Assembly: GCA_963818695.1 (NCBI GenBank)
Contig: CAWFTG010000011.1
Location: forward strand, 434,001 to 498,000
DNA: 64,000 bases
Direction of reading: 5' to 3'
Source: AP-15 sp963818695
GTDB lineage: Bacteria; Pseudomonadota; Alphaproteobacteria; ATCC43930; CGMCC-115725
The notes under the pieces are model-generated. The model had not been told where the DNA came from, did not search any database, and worked only from the letters and a program-made list of their open reading frames with translations. Positions 36,510 through 46,318 of this stretch are shown piece after piece; the stretch's first letter is position 1, and each line of letters begins with the position of its first letter. The position numbers and the translations under genes were made by a program.

Positions 36510-37105
36510 TCCCAACGAGCCATTCGCTCTCGAAGAGGTAACGATCGGTCAGCTGCACGAGGCCATTCGGGGCGGCCGCACGACCTGCGTCGATGCCGTC
36601 CAGCATTATATCGACTGGGCGCGGGCGTTTAACGGGGTCTGCAGCCGTCTCGTAACCGAAGACGAAGCTCCGGTACCCGAGGCTACCGGGGCGGTGCGCG
36701 CGACGGCGCCGCTGCGCTTCCCGGCCGAGACCGTCAAAGCTTTGACGATTTCCCCAATCTCGACAAGATGCCGATGTACGGCGTCGTCTTCTCGTTTAAG
36801 GACCCGTACGACACTAAGGACATGCGCACGACCGCCGGGGGCGATGCGGCCTACAACATCGACTTTCCGGCGCGCGACCATGTGCTGGTCGAGCATTGCG
36901 CAACAAGAGCGCGATCATCTTCGTCAAGGCGGTCTGCGCCGAATACGACGGCCGCACCGGTGATCCGGGCGGGCGGCACAAGCCCCAAAAGATATTGCCG
37001 TCGGTGCTGGGTTTTTAGCGCAGCAGCTGGGGAGGCAATCCGCCGATCCGTACGACCACGACGCGCGTCGCCTCATTGGCGTCGAGCAAGGGCACTGCCC
37101 TGAGC
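36510..37105 (+). pseudogene. Amidase remnant with internal deletion, frameshifts and a stop
   Basis: The N-terminal segment reads FALEEVTIGQLHEAIRGGRT, HYIDWARAFNGVCSRLVTED and PLRFPAETVKA, all typical of a glutamyl-tRNA-amidotransferase-A-like amidase. The next ~100 family residues are missing and the frame changes, after which MYGVVFSFKDPYDTKDMRTT and FPARDHVLVEH follow. Another frame then gives AIIFVKAVCAEYDGRTGDPG and, after an in-frame TAG, WGGNPP. The Ser-Ser-Lys catalytic region (GSSSGSG) and everything beyond it are absent. This gene is truly dead. Confidence 0.88.
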
Positions 37106-37186
37106 CCGAAACCATGAACACAGGCCTGCGATCGCTGGTCACGCGGTATTCACAGCTCCGGAATGACAATCCTGGCGCGCTCTTGG

Positions 37187-37603
37187 TCAGTTGTCGACGA
37201 AGGCGATCGCCTCGATCTCGATCATGAAGTCGGGGCCGGCGAGGCGGCGGACCTCGACCGTCGTGCTGGTCGGCGTGGCGCGGCCGAAATAGCGCATCCG
37301 CATGTCACCGTGTTTCGAGAACTCCTCGAAATCTGTCACGTAGGTGTTGGTCTTGACGATGTCGGCGAGGCTGGCGCCGGCCGCCTCGAGACAGGCCTTG
37401 ATATTCTCGCCGACCTGCTGGATCTGGGCGCGCATGTCGCCCTTGCCGACGCAATTGCCTTGCGGGTCGCGGGCCAGTTGGCCGGCGACAAAGATCTGCC
37501 GCCCGCTGCCGCTGACCGTCACGACTTGGCTGTAGGCCGGCTGCCCGGCCATCATCCTGACATGAATGCCCTGCGGCTGGATCTTTTCGCGCTTGATCGC
37601 CAT
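37187..37603 (-). CDS. RidA family protein
   Basis: This is a protein of 138 residues with the RidA fold: YSQVVTVSGSGRQIFVAGQLARD, then NIKACLEAAGASLADIVKTNTYVTD (segments of one domain) and RRLAGPDFMIEIEAIA at the end. RidA members hydrolyse reactive 2-aminoacrylate imines or act on similar enamines. It is divergent from the flavin monooxygenase, 56 bases apart, and the two may share a promoter region and a substrate, as in pyrimidine-type (Rut) pathways. Confidence 0.9.
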   Translation of the reverse strand: MAIKREKIQPQGIHVRMMAGQPAYSQVVTVSGSGRQIFVAGQLARDPQGNCVGKGDMRAQIQQVGENIKACLEAAGASLADIVKTNTYVTDFEEFSKHGDMRMRYFGRATPTSTTVEVRRLAGPDFMIEIEAIAFVDN

Positions 37604-37659
37604 CGCGTCCCCTTTCCGTATAATGCCGATCTCGATGATACGCGCAGAGCGAGGCGTTG

Positions 37660-38859
37660 ATGAGCCAGATTACCCTACGGCACGGCATTTTTCTGCCGCC
37701 GTTCCATCCGATGGAAGAGAACCCGACGGCTTGCCTCGACCGCGACCTCGAATTGATGGTCTGGCTCGACCGGCTCGGGTTTCACGAGGCCTGGATCGGC
37801 GAGCACCATTCGGCCGGGTTCGAGATCATCAGCTCGCCCGAGATCTTCATCGCGATCGCCGCCGAGCGCACGAAATTCATCCGGTTCGGCACCGGCGTCA
37901 TCTCATTGCCCTACCACAACCCGCTAATGGTGGCCGACCGTATCGTGCAGCTCGACCATCACACGCGCGGCCGGGTTATGTTCGGGGCGGGGCCGGGTCT
38001 TCTCGCCTCCGATGCGCTGATGCTGGGGATCGACCCGATAACTCAGCGCGACCGCATGGCCGAGGGAATCGACGTGATCCTGCGTCTGTTCCGCGACGAG
38101 ACCGTCACCGAAAAGACCGACTGGTACACGCTCGTCAATGCGCGGCTCCATCTGCCGCCCTACACCAAGCCCTATCCTGAAATGGCAGTGGTGAGTGCGG
38201 TGACCCCCTCCGGAGGCCGGCTCGCCGGCAAGTACGATCTCAGTATGATTTGCGTCGCCGCCACCAACCCGTTCGGCTACGACGCATTGGCGAGCAATTG
38301 GCAGATCGCCTGCGACATCGCGGCCGAGCACGGCCGGACCATGGACCCGTCGCGGCTGCGCCTCGTAGGGCCGATGCACATCGCCGACACTCGCGAGAAG
38401 GCGTTCCAAAACGCCCGCTTCGGTTTCGAGCGGTACCTGAATTACCTGAACAACAACCAGCGGCGCTTCGTCGTGCCGGCCGGCGAGGACCCGCTCGAAT
38501 GGTTCGTGGAGAATAAGTACGGAGTGGTCGGCACGCCGGATGACGCAATCGCGCTTATCGAGCGGCTGCAGGAGAAGCAGGGCGAGTTCGGCGTCTTTCT
38601 ACAACAGGCTCACGATTGGGCCGATTGGGAGGAAACCAAGCGCTCTTACGAGCTCTACGCGCGCTACGTGATGCCGCATTTCAATCGCGATAATCGGCCT
38701 CGCATCGAATCCTATGACTGGTGTACCGAGCACCGCGACGAGCTCAGTGAAAAGCGCAGCGCCGCCGCGCGCGCCATGTTCGATAAGCACGAAGCCGATC
38801 GGCGCGCCGCCGCCGCTGCCGCTCCGAGCCGGCCGCCGCGCGGGCGCGAGGCGTGGTGA
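37660..38859 (+). CDS. LLM-class flavin-dependent monooxygenase (limonene monooxygenase-like)
   Basis: This is a luciferase-like protein of 399 residues. Motifs include RHGIFLPPFHPMEENP, EAWIGEHHSAGFEIISSPE, GTGVISLPYHNPLMVADR and GRVMFGAGPGLLASD. It has a long C-terminal Ala/Arg-rich tail after residue 370. The start follows GAGCGAGGCG; a TTG one codon earlier is also open. Its stop overlaps the GTG start of the serine hydrolase, so the two are coupled. The acceptor could be a terpene, alkane or amine compound. Confidence 0.9.
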   Translation: MSQITLRHGIFLPPFHPMEENPTACLDRDLELMVWLDRLGFHEAWIGEHHSAGFEIISSPEIFIAIAAERTKFIRFGTGVISLPYHNPLMVADRIVQLDHHTRGRVMFGAGPGLLASDALMLGIDPITQRDRMAEGIDVILRLFRDETVTEKTDWYTLVNARLHLPPYTKPYPEMAVVSAVTPSGGRLAGKYDLSMICVAATNPFGYDALASNWQIACDIAAEHGRTMDPSRLRLVGPMHIADTREKAFQNARFGFERYLNYLNNNQRRFVVPAGEDPLEWFVENKYGVVGTPDDAIALIERLQEKQGEFGVFLQQAHDWADWEETKRSYELYARYVMPHFNRDNRPRIESYDWCTEHRDELSEKRSAAARAMFDKHEADRRAAAAAAPSRPPRGREAW

Positions 38860-40256
38860 GCAACCCCGGTAACTCGGCAAGCCACAGGGCAGATTGGCTG
38901 GAGCCGGCGCTCGGCTACATCCCGCAGTGGCTCGACTACCAGATGCGCGAGTCCGAGCAGCCGGGCTGCGTGCTGGCGCTCGTCCATGAGGGCAGAGTGG
39001 TTCTCGAGCGGGCCTTTGGTCATGCCGACATCATCGACCGGGTACCGCTGACGCCGCGCCACCGCTTTCGCGTGGCATCGCATTCGAAGACGTTCAGCGC
39101 CGCCGGCATTCTAAAGCTGCGCGAACAGCGTAAGCTCTCCCTCGACGACCGCGCCGGGCAGTACGTCGACGGCCTCCACCCGGCGATCGCCGAGGCGACG
39201 CTCGCGCAGCTGCTGTCGCACAGCGCCGGTATCATCCGCGATGGGACCGACAGTGGCCAGTGGCGCGACGCCCGCCCGTTCCTCGACGAAACGGAGCTTC
39301 GTGCTGATCTGGCGGCGGCGCCGGTCATTGACGCCAATACCCGCTTCAAATACTCGAACCATGGCTTCGGACTTATCGGTCTCATCATCGAGGCGGTGAC
39401 CGGGTCGCCCTATCGCGACTGGATCCGGCGCGCGATCATCGAGCCCGCTGGGCTCGACGAAACCGAACCAGATATGCCGCTTGCCGCCGCCGTGCCTGCC
39501 GCACATGGTCACAGCGGGAATTTGCCAGCTCGGTCGGCGCGTCGTAATACCAGGAGACAACTCCACCAATGCGCTCGCGGCGGCGACCGGGTTTGTCAGC
39601 ACCGCACGAGACCTCGCCCGCTTCTTTGCCCAGCTCGATCCCGCCGCCAAGGACAGCGTGCTGTCGGCCGCCAGCCGGCGAGAGATGATCCGCCCGCAGT
39701 GGCGCTATCCTCATACCGATGTCGAGCGCTATTACGGGCTGGGTGTCACCAGCGGCAAAACAGCAGAATGGGAGTGGTTTGGGCATAGCGGAGGCTTCCA
39801 GGGCTTCATCAGCCGGACTGTCGCGCTGCCGGCCCGCGGTCTCGCTATGTCGCTACTGTATCAACGCGGTGGACGGACCCGCGGGTCCTTGGCTGGAAGG
39901 AGTGATCCACATCCTGGCGAGCTTCGCCAAGCACGGCGCCCCGGCCGACACGAGTCCGCGACTGGACCGGGAGATGGTGGAGCCTCTGGGGCGCCGCCGA
40001 CCTCGTGCCGATGGGCGACAAAGTCATGGTCGCAGTGCCGTCTTTGCCAAATCCATTTACGGAAGCGAGCGAGATCTCGGTTTCCGACAAAGATATTGGC
40101 CGCTTCACCGCCGCCACCGGCCTCGCTCGCTACGGCGAGAGTGTCCGGCGCATCCGCCGGGCGGACGGCACGGTCGGCGAGGTATGGTTCGGCGGAACCC
40201 GCTTCGTGCCGGAGGCCGAAGCTGCCGCCGAACTCGAGGCGCGCTACGACGGCTGA
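38856..40256 (+). pseudogene. Serine hydrolase (class C beta-lactamase fold) with three +1 frameshifts
   Basis: The protein would be about 466 residues. The first frame holds GCVLALVHEGRVVLE, the nucleophile motif SHSKTF (SxxK) and the YxN-type motif KYSNHGFGLIG. An extra base at 39528 shifts to a frame with GRRVVIPGDNSTNALAAATG and the C-terminal HSGGFQGF motif. An extra base at 39859 leads to a frame with INAVDGPAGPWLEGVI, and a third near 39960-39985 to the final GDKVMVAVPSLPNPFTEAS. All catalytic motifs survive, so sequence error is a serious option. Confidence 0.8.
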
Positions 40257-40276
40257 CCCATCGCGGCATTCGAGGA

Positions 40277-41080
40277 TCATTGCGCGGTCGTACCGCCGTC
40301 GACGACGAGGCCAGCCCCGGTCATGAAACCGGCGTCGTCCGAGGCGAGAAAGACGATGCCTTTAGCGATGTCGGTCACCGTCCCCAGGCGGCCAATCGGG
40401 AGCCGCTCCAGTGATTGCTGGCGGGCCGTGTCGAGGTCGTTGGTGCCGATCTGGTGGGCGCGCATCGTGAAGACCTGACGGCCCATATCGGTCTCGGTGA
40501 TGCCGGGATGGATCGAGTTGACGCGGATCTTGTAGCCCTTGCGGGAGAATTCGAGCGCCGCGGATTTCGTGAACAACGCAACCCCGCCCTTCGTCATCGA
40601 ATAGAGCGGGTCGCCCGACGAGCCGACAATCCCGGCAACCGACGACAGATTGACGATCGCGCTGCCATGCGGACTTTTCCGCCCGCTCTCCCGCAACGCC
40701 GGCAGAGCAAGCTTGGTGCCGAGAAATACGCCCGTAAGGTTGACGGCACAGAGCCGGTGCCAATCGGCGAGGGTGGCCTCCTCGATGCTCATGCCGAGAA
40801 AAATCCCGGCGTTGTTGACGAGGATGTCGAGGCCGCCAAAACGGTCCGTGACGGCGGCGATGGCCGCGCTCCAATCCTCCTCGTGGGTAACATCGAGACG
40901 AGTACAGATCGTCTCCGCCCCCGCCCTCTCGACAGCTAGTGCGGTCTCCCGCCCGCGCTCGTCGAGCACATCGCCGATGGCGACCTTCGCGCCGGCCTCG
41001 GCCATCAGCCGTGCTGTCTCCGCGCCGATGCCGCGCGCCGCACCCGAAATCAATGCAACTTTGCCGTCGAGACGGTTCAT
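40277..41080 (-). CDS. SDR family NAD(P)-dependent oxidoreductase
   Basis: This is a classical short-chain dehydrogenase of 267 residues. The cofactor motif is GAARGIGAE (TGxxxGIG-like), then NNAG in LVNNAGIFLG, the catalytic Ser in NLSSVAGI and YxxxK in YSMTKGG. The C-terminal GAGLVVDGG is standard. Asp36-type residue in IGDVLDE suggests NAD+ preference. It is 83 bases downstream of the flavin/iron-sulfur fusion gene and on the same strand, so co-transcription is possible. The substrate is not determined. Confidence 0.9.
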   Translation of the reverse strand: MNRLDGKVALISGAARGIGAETARLMAEAGAKVAIGDVLDERGRETALAVERAGAETICTRLDVTHEEDWSAAIAAVTDRFGGLDILVNNAGIFLGMSIEEATLADWHRLCAVNLTGVFLGTKLALPALRESGRKSPHGSAIVNLSSVAGIVGSSGDPLYSMTKGGVALFTKSAALEFSRKGYKIRVNSIHPGITETDMGRQVFTMRAHQIGTNDLDTARQQSLERLPIGRLGTVTDIAKGIVFLASDDAGFMTGAGLVVDGGTTAQ

Positions 41081-41163
41081 TACCGGTCACCCCTTTGAAA
41101 GCACCCTGATGCGCCAGCCCCTCGACCCGATCCGCTCCGCCCGCAAGCGGGGGAGGGCTATCC

Positions 41164-44100
41164 CTACGGCGGCGGACGCTGTTGCGCAGTGTTGCGGCGG
41201 GTACCCTGCCATAGAACCAAAGCGCCGGCCACGGCAAGCCCGGCCACGGCAAGGCCGGTGACGGCACCGGCGGGCCGGACAGCGGCGGGCGGCTGTCGCA
41301 GGCGGGCCTCCATCTCGCGCGCTGAGGTTATGTGCTCCTGCCGCAGCGCCAGCTCCAGAACTTCGACCGGGTGCAGCGCATTGCGGCCGGCGCCGTGGCG
41401 GATCTGCTCGCGGCAGCTGAAACCATCGGCCACGATCAGAGTGCCGGTGTCGGCATTCCGCACTGCCGGCAGTAGCGCCTTCTCAGCGATGGTCATCGAC
41501 ACCGGATAGTGTTCGGCCTCGTAGCCGAACGAGCCGGCGTGGCCGCAACACCCGGTCGGGTTGGGCTGCAGTTCCAGACCCATTGCCTCGAACATGCGCT
41601 GCTCGGCCGCCGCGTCGAGCACGGCCTTGTGATGGCAATGGGTCTGCACGAGCGCCTTTGCGGCGAGCCGCGGCGCCTGCCACCCTGGCGTCACAGCCAA
41701 CAGCTCGCTGATCGTCTTGGTCTGGCAGGCCAGCCGTTGCGCGTCCTCGTCATCGGATAGCAGATTACAGAGCTCGTCGCGGAACACCGACACGCAGCTC
41801 GGCTCCAGACCGACGACCGGAACCCCGGCACGGATCGCCGGGCGCAGCGCCTCGATGGCTTGGACAAGCTTGCCCTTGGCAAGGTCGAGCATGCCGTAAT
41901 CATAGAGTGGCCGTCCGCAGCACAGCCGCGCCTTCGGCACGAGCACTTGAAAACCGGCGGCTTCGAGCACCCGCACCGCCGCCTTAGCGGTGCCAGGCAG
42001 GAAATAGTTGTTGAACGTGTCGGGCCACAGCACGACCGGCGGTCGCGCCTCGTCCGTTACCTTTGGCCGGCGATGGAACCAGTCCTGGAAGCTCTCGGCG
42101 GCGAATGCCGGCGCGTCACGCTCGCGGGTAAAGCCCGCGGCGACTTTCACCGCGCCGCCCAGCCCCGGCAGGCGCAGCACCAGATTGGCCCAGCCCGGCG
42201 CGAGCATCGCCAGCGGCGCCCACCACATGATGAGCCCCATGCTGTAGGCGGCTCGCGGCCGCAGTCGGCCCTTGTAATAATGCGCGAGGAACTCGGCCTT
42301 GTAGGTCGCCATGTCGACCGAGACCGGGCAGTCGTGCTTGCAGCCCTTGCATTGCAGGCAGAGGTCGAGCGCCTCGCGCACGCCCTCCTCGCGCCAGCCT
42401 TTGGTCAGCGGATCGCCGCGCATCATCTCGAACAAGAGATGCGCGCGTCCGCGCGTCGAATGAACCTCTTCGCGGGTCGCCTGGAAGCTAGGGCACATTG
42501 TCTGGCCGCCGAGGCTGCGGCATTTGCCGACGCCAAAGCAGCGCTCGGCCGCCTGAGCAAAGCTGCCGTGATCATCAGGGTAATGGAAATAGGTTTCGAC
42601 CCGCCGCGGCGCATAATCGGGGCCGAGGCGCAGATTGGCGTCGAGTGGATAGGCGTCGATAACCTTGCCCGGGTTCATCCGCCAACGCGGGTCCCAAATC
42701 GTCTTGAATTCGCGAAATGCCTGAATCAGCTCGGGGCCGAACATTTTCGGCAGCAACTCACCCTTGGCCTGACCGTCGCCGTGCTCGCCGGAGAGCGAGC
42801 CGCCGTATTTGAGGCACAGATCGGATGCCTCCTGCATGTATTCGCGGAAGCGCGCGACCCCTTCGGCGGTCTTCAGCCCGAAGGTCATCCGCGCGTGCAC
42901 GCAGCCGTCGCCGAAATGGCCGAACAATGTTGCGGTATAACCGAACCGCTGATTGAGCTTACTGAAATCGCGCAGGTAATCGCCTAGCCGTTCGGGCGGC
43001 ACCGCCGCGTCCTCCCAAGAGGGCCACGCATCCTCGACGCCAGGTATGTGGCTGGATCCAACCCCGTTTTCGCGGATCTCCCAGACCTTTTCCTGATCCT
43101 CGGCGGGCTCGATCAGCCGCATCCCGGAGGCATGCGTGCCGATCTTCTTCAGCCGAGAGAACGCTTTTTCCGCCTTGTCGTTGGCTTCTTTCTGCTCATT
43201 GCCGCCAAACTCGACCAACAGCCAAGCCCGGCCCTCTGGCAAAAGCCGTTCCCCCGCGACGGGCTTGCCTTTGCGCTTCATGTTTTCGACGACATGACCA
43301 TCGAAAGCTTCGAGGGCGTCCGGGCCAAAGGCGCGCAACTCGACGACATCGTCCGCCGCCCGGGCAATGTCGGAGTAACCCAGGACGAGCAGAGACCGCT
43401 TCGGCGGCCAGGGCAGCAATCGGAGTGTCGCCGCCAAAGTTAGCGCGCAAGTCCCCTCCGATCCGACCAGCGAGCGCGCAATATGAAAGCCCTTCTCGGG
43501 CAGTAAATCGTCGAGATTGTAGCCGGAGACGCGGCGCGGGATTTTCGGATATCGACGCCGGATCTCGTCGGCATAGCGGGTAGCGAGCTCCTTCAGCCGC
43601 GAATAGATTTCCGCGCGGCGCCCGCCACTATTGCCGATCAGCTCCAGTGTGTCGTCGTGGGTGGCGCCGACCCGCATTCGCAACCCGTCATAGGTCAGGA
43701 TGTCGAGCTCTTCGACATTATCGACGGTCTTGCCCCCCATGACCGTGTGCGCGCCGCAGGAATTGTTCCCGATATTGCCGCCGAGCGTGCAGTAGGCGTG
43801 GGTCGCTGGGTCGGGAGCATAGGTCAACCCATGTTTCTGGGCGGCGCGGCGGACCTGGTCATTGATCACGCCAGGCTGCACGCGGGCGCGGCGGCCGTCG
43901 GGATCGAGCGCCAGAATCCGGTTCATGTATTTCGAGAAATCGATCACGACGGCGACATTGCAGGTCTGGCCCGACAGGCTGGTGCCGCAGCCGCGCCCGA
44001 GGATTGGCACGTCACGCGCACGGCACGCCTCGACCGTCGCCTCGACATCGGCGATGTCCTTCGGGATCACGACGCCGATCGGCACTTGCCGGTAGATCGA

Positions 44101-44277
44101 CAGATCCGTCGCGTAGAGCGCCCGGCTGGCGGGATCGAACCGCACCTCGCCGGCGATGCGCTGAGCGAGCGTCTCGGCGAGATCGGCCGTCGCCTCGCGC
44201 CGCCGCCGCTGCGCCGGCAACGAGGCCGCCGGCAAGCGCGGCCGCAACGGGGTGAACGTTTCTGTCAGGACTGCCAT
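41164..44277 (-). CDS. FAD-linked oxidase / iron-sulfur fusion protein (GlcD-GlcF type, D-lactate dehydrogenase-like)
   Basis: This is a large 1037-residue respiratory oxidoreductase. An N-terminal FAD-binding PCMH domain (GRGCGTSLSGQ, GGNIGNNSCGAHTVMGG) is followed by an FAD-oxidase C domain (ATLFGHFGDGCVHARM), then an Fe-S region with CLQCKGCKHDCPVSVD and two CCG-type domains (ARLCCGRP, PTGCCGHAGSFGYE). The unusual point is a C-terminal hydrophobic helix (GAVTGLAVAGLAVAGALVLW) with a basic tail, a likely membrane anchor. It probably oxidises D-lactate, glycolate or another 2-hydroxy acid. The start lies one base after the TPP enzyme stop. Confidence 0.9.
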   Translation of the reverse strand: MAVLTETFTPLRPRLPAASLPAQRRRREATADLAETLAQRIAGEVRFDPASRALYATDLSIYRQVPIGVVIPKDIADVEATVEACRARDVPILGRGCGTSLSGQTCNVAVVIDFSKYMNRILALDPDGRRARVQPGVINDQVRRAAQKHGLTYAPDPATHAYCTLGGNIGNNSCGAHTVMGGKTVDNVEELDILTYDGLRMRVGATHDDTLELIGNSGGRRAEIYSRLKELATRYADEIRRRYPKIPRRVSGYNLDDLLPEKGFHIARSLVGSEGTCALTLAATLRLLPWPPKRSLLVLGYSDIARAADDVVELRAFGPDALEAFDGHVVENMKRKGKPVAGERLLPEGRAWLLVEFGGNEQKEANDKAEKAFSRLKKIGTHASGMRLIEPAEDQEKVWEIRENGVGSSHIPGVEDAWPSWEDAAVPPERLGDYLRDFSKLNQRFGYTATLFGHFGDGCVHARMTFGLKTAEGVARFREYMQEASDLCLKYGGSLSGEHGDGQAKGELLPKMFGPELIQAFREFKTIWDPRWRMNPGKVIDAYPLDANLRLGPDYAPRRVETYFHYPDDHGSFAQAAERCFGVGKCRSLGGQTMCPSFQATREEVHSTRGRAHLLFEMMRGDPLTKGWREEGVREALDLCLQCKGCKHDCPVSVDMATYKAEFLAHYYKGRLRPRAAYSMGLIMWWAPLAMLAPGWANLVLRLPGLGGAVKVAAGFTRERDAPAFAAESFQDWFHRRPKVTDEARPPVVLWPDTFNNYFLPGTAKAAVRVLEAAGFQVLVPKARLCCGRPLYDYGMLDLAKGKLVQAIEALRPAIRAGVPVVGLEPSCVSVFRDELCNLLSDDEDAQRLACQTKTISELLAVTPGWQAPRLAAKALVQTHCHHKAVLDAAAEQRMFEAMGLELQPNPTGCCGHAGSFGYEAEHYPVSMTIAEKALLPAVRNADTGTLIVADGFSCREQIRHGAGRNALHPVEVLELALRQEHITSAREMEARLRQPPAAVRPAGAVTGLAVAGLAVAGALVLWQGTRRNTAQQRPPP

Positions 44278-44278
44278 T

Positions 44279-46129
44279 TTACTCTTCCTCTTTTTCTTCG
44301 TCTTTCTGTTTTGCTTCCTCACGGCGGCCGGTGAGCCGGTCGATGACCCGTCCGGCAATGCCAAACGGGCTCTGGCTGAACGTGAATTCCTGAACCGCAT
44401 GCCGGCCGATAGTCAGCCCGATCGGCCGCGTGTTGCGCTCGCCGCGCCGCATTGCCGTCACCAGCTTCTCCGCTTCGTCGCGAGTGATCTCAGGCGGCCA
44501 GGGCGGCTCGAGCGGATCGACGACGCATTCGATAAGTATGGGCCCGTCCATCGCCAGGCCTTGGCGCAATTGTTCGCGGCAGTGCTTGGGGTCTTCGATC
44601 CGCAGGCCGCGCGCGCCGCACGCCTCGGCAAATTTGACGAAATCGATCGGCGCGAGGTCGACACCGTATTCCGGGTTTCCGAGATACAGCATCTGCTCCC
44701 ATTTGATGAGGCCGAGCGTGTTGTTTTTGATCACGACGACTTTCACGGGCAGCTTGTGTTGCACGAGCGTTGCGAAGTCGCCCATCATCATCGCCAATGA
44801 GCCGTCGCCGGTGAACGCGACGACCTGGCGGCTTGGGTAAGCCGTCTGCGCACCAATCGCATAGGGCAATGCGGCGGCCATGCTGCACATCGTGCCGCTG
44901 AACGAAAACCGCTGCCGCTCGCGCAATTTCATGCGGGCCTGCCAGACCGTCACCGTGCCGGAATCGCCGCATAGGATCGCATCCGGAGCCATCAGCTCGG
45001 GCAGGTGCCAGGCCACGGTCTGCGGCCGCATCGGCGTCTCGTTGTGGTTGGCGCGCTCTTCGAGCAATGCCCACCACTCGCGCATTGCTCCTTGAGCCTG
45101 CGTCAGAAAATTACGGTCGTCGTTGCGCGGCAGTAACGAGAGCAGCTCGCGCAAGGTCGCCTGCGCGTCGCCGACGAGACCGATTTCGATCGGATATCTG
45201 AGGCCTATCCGCTCCGGCTTGTCGTCGATCTGCACGCCGACCGCCTTGCCCGGCTTCGGCAGGAACTCGATGTACGGAAAGCCGCTGCCGACGATCAGTA
45301 GCGCGTCGCAGTTGCGGAAGACCTCGACTGAAGGCCGCGTGCCGACAACGCCGATCCCGCCGGTCGTATACGGGCTGTCGTCGGGCACGCATTCCTTGCC
45401 GAGCAGGGCCTTGACAATCGGCGCACCAAGCCGCTCGGCAACCTGCTCGAGCTCCGAGCGGGCACTGCGCGCGCCGGCCCCGGCGAGGATCGCGACCTTT
45501 TTCTTGCCAGCGAGGAGCTTGGCGGCCTCTTCGAGCAATGGCCGCTCCGGGACGGTGCGGGGCGTCTGAAAGGCTCGCGACGTATGGCCTTTGACGTTGC
45601 GCTTGAAGCGCTTCCAGTCGGTCGCCGCCATTGCCTGGATATCGATCGGGATCGCGACATGGCCGACGGCGCGATGCGCCAGCGCGTTACGGCAGGCGAG
45701 ATTAACGACGTTTTCGACATGCTCGGGCGCCATCAGCCGCTGGTTGTAAGCGGCGACGTTCTGAAAAAGGTAATCCTGGTTGATGTCCTGCAGGTAATGC
45801 GTGCCGATGAGGTCGTGATACGTCATGCCGGTAATTGCCAGGACCGGCGCGCCGTCGATCTTGGCGTCGTAGAGTCCGTTGAGCAGGTGCACTGCCCCCG
45901 GCGCCGCGGTCGAGAACACCACCCCCAGACGGCCGGTGAATTTGGCGTAGCCGCAGGCGGCCAGAGCCGCGGCCTCCTCGTGCCGACAATGGATGTAGCG
46001 GATACGGTCCTTGGCCTTGCGGAAGGCCTCGACCAAGCCATTGATCCCGTCGCCCGGCAGACCGAAAACCGTGTCAACGCCCCACTCAGTCAGAATTGCA
46101 ACGACATGATCCGAGACAGTATCCGCCAT
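44279..46129 (-). CDS. Thiamine-diphosphate enzyme, pyruvate-oxidase-like
   Basis: This is a 616-residue member of the acetolactate synthase / pyruvate oxidase family. The activating Glu is in HCRHEEAAALAACGYA, and the TPP motif GDGSLAMMMGDFATL continues to VVIKNN. The central domain has VAILAGAGARSAR. The protein ends in a strikingly charged tail (REEAKQKDEEKEEE) that also encodes the ribosome site AGAGGAAGAG for the next gene. The ATG at 46129 follows GGAGGTCTTC. It may feed acetyl phosphate, acetate or a 2-oxo acid derived aldehyde to the coupled flavin/iron-sulfur oxidase. Confidence 0.9.
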   Translation of the reverse strand: MADTVSDHVVAILTEWGVDTVFGLPGDGINGLVEAFRKAKDRIRYIHCRHEEAAALAACGYAKFTGRLGVVFSTAAPGAVHLLNGLYDAKIDGAPVLAITGMTYHDLIGTHYLQDINQDYLFQNVAAYNQRLMAPEHVENVVNLACRNALAHRAVGHVAIPIDIQAMAATDWKRFKRNVKGHTSRAFQTPRTVPERPLLEEAAKLLAGKKKVAILAGAGARSARSELEQVAERLGAPIVKALLGKECVPDDSPYTTGGIGVVGTRPSVEVFRNCDALLIVGSGFPYIEFLPKPGKAVGVQIDDKPERIGLRYPIEIGLVGDAQATLRELLSLLPRNDDRNFLTQAQGAMREWWALLEERANHNETPMRPQTVAWHLPELMAPDAILCGDSGTVTVWQARMKLRERQRFSFSGTMCSMAAALPYAIGAQTAYPSRQVVAFTGDGSLAMMMGDFATLVQHKLPVKVVVIKNNTLGLIKWEQMLYLGNPEYGVDLAPIDFVKFAEACGARGLRIEDPKHCREQLRQGLAMDGPILIECVVDPLEPPWPPEITRDEAEKLVTAMRRGERNTRPIGLTIGRHAVQEFTFSQSPFGIAGRVIDRLTGRREEAKQKDEEKEEE

Positions 46130-46318
46130 TTTGAAGACCTCCAGCTGCATCGGCGACGAGCCTCGATAATCTCGACACCGCCGCGACCGCTGCCGTTCCC
46201 AACCCGCGGAAAACGCTATCGTAACGATGCTAGCACACGCACCGGGGGAAGTGCCTTAGAGCCGGCGGGCAGCCTCTACATTCCGACGCGGGGCCGGCGC
46301 TGCCTGGCGATTAGCGGG

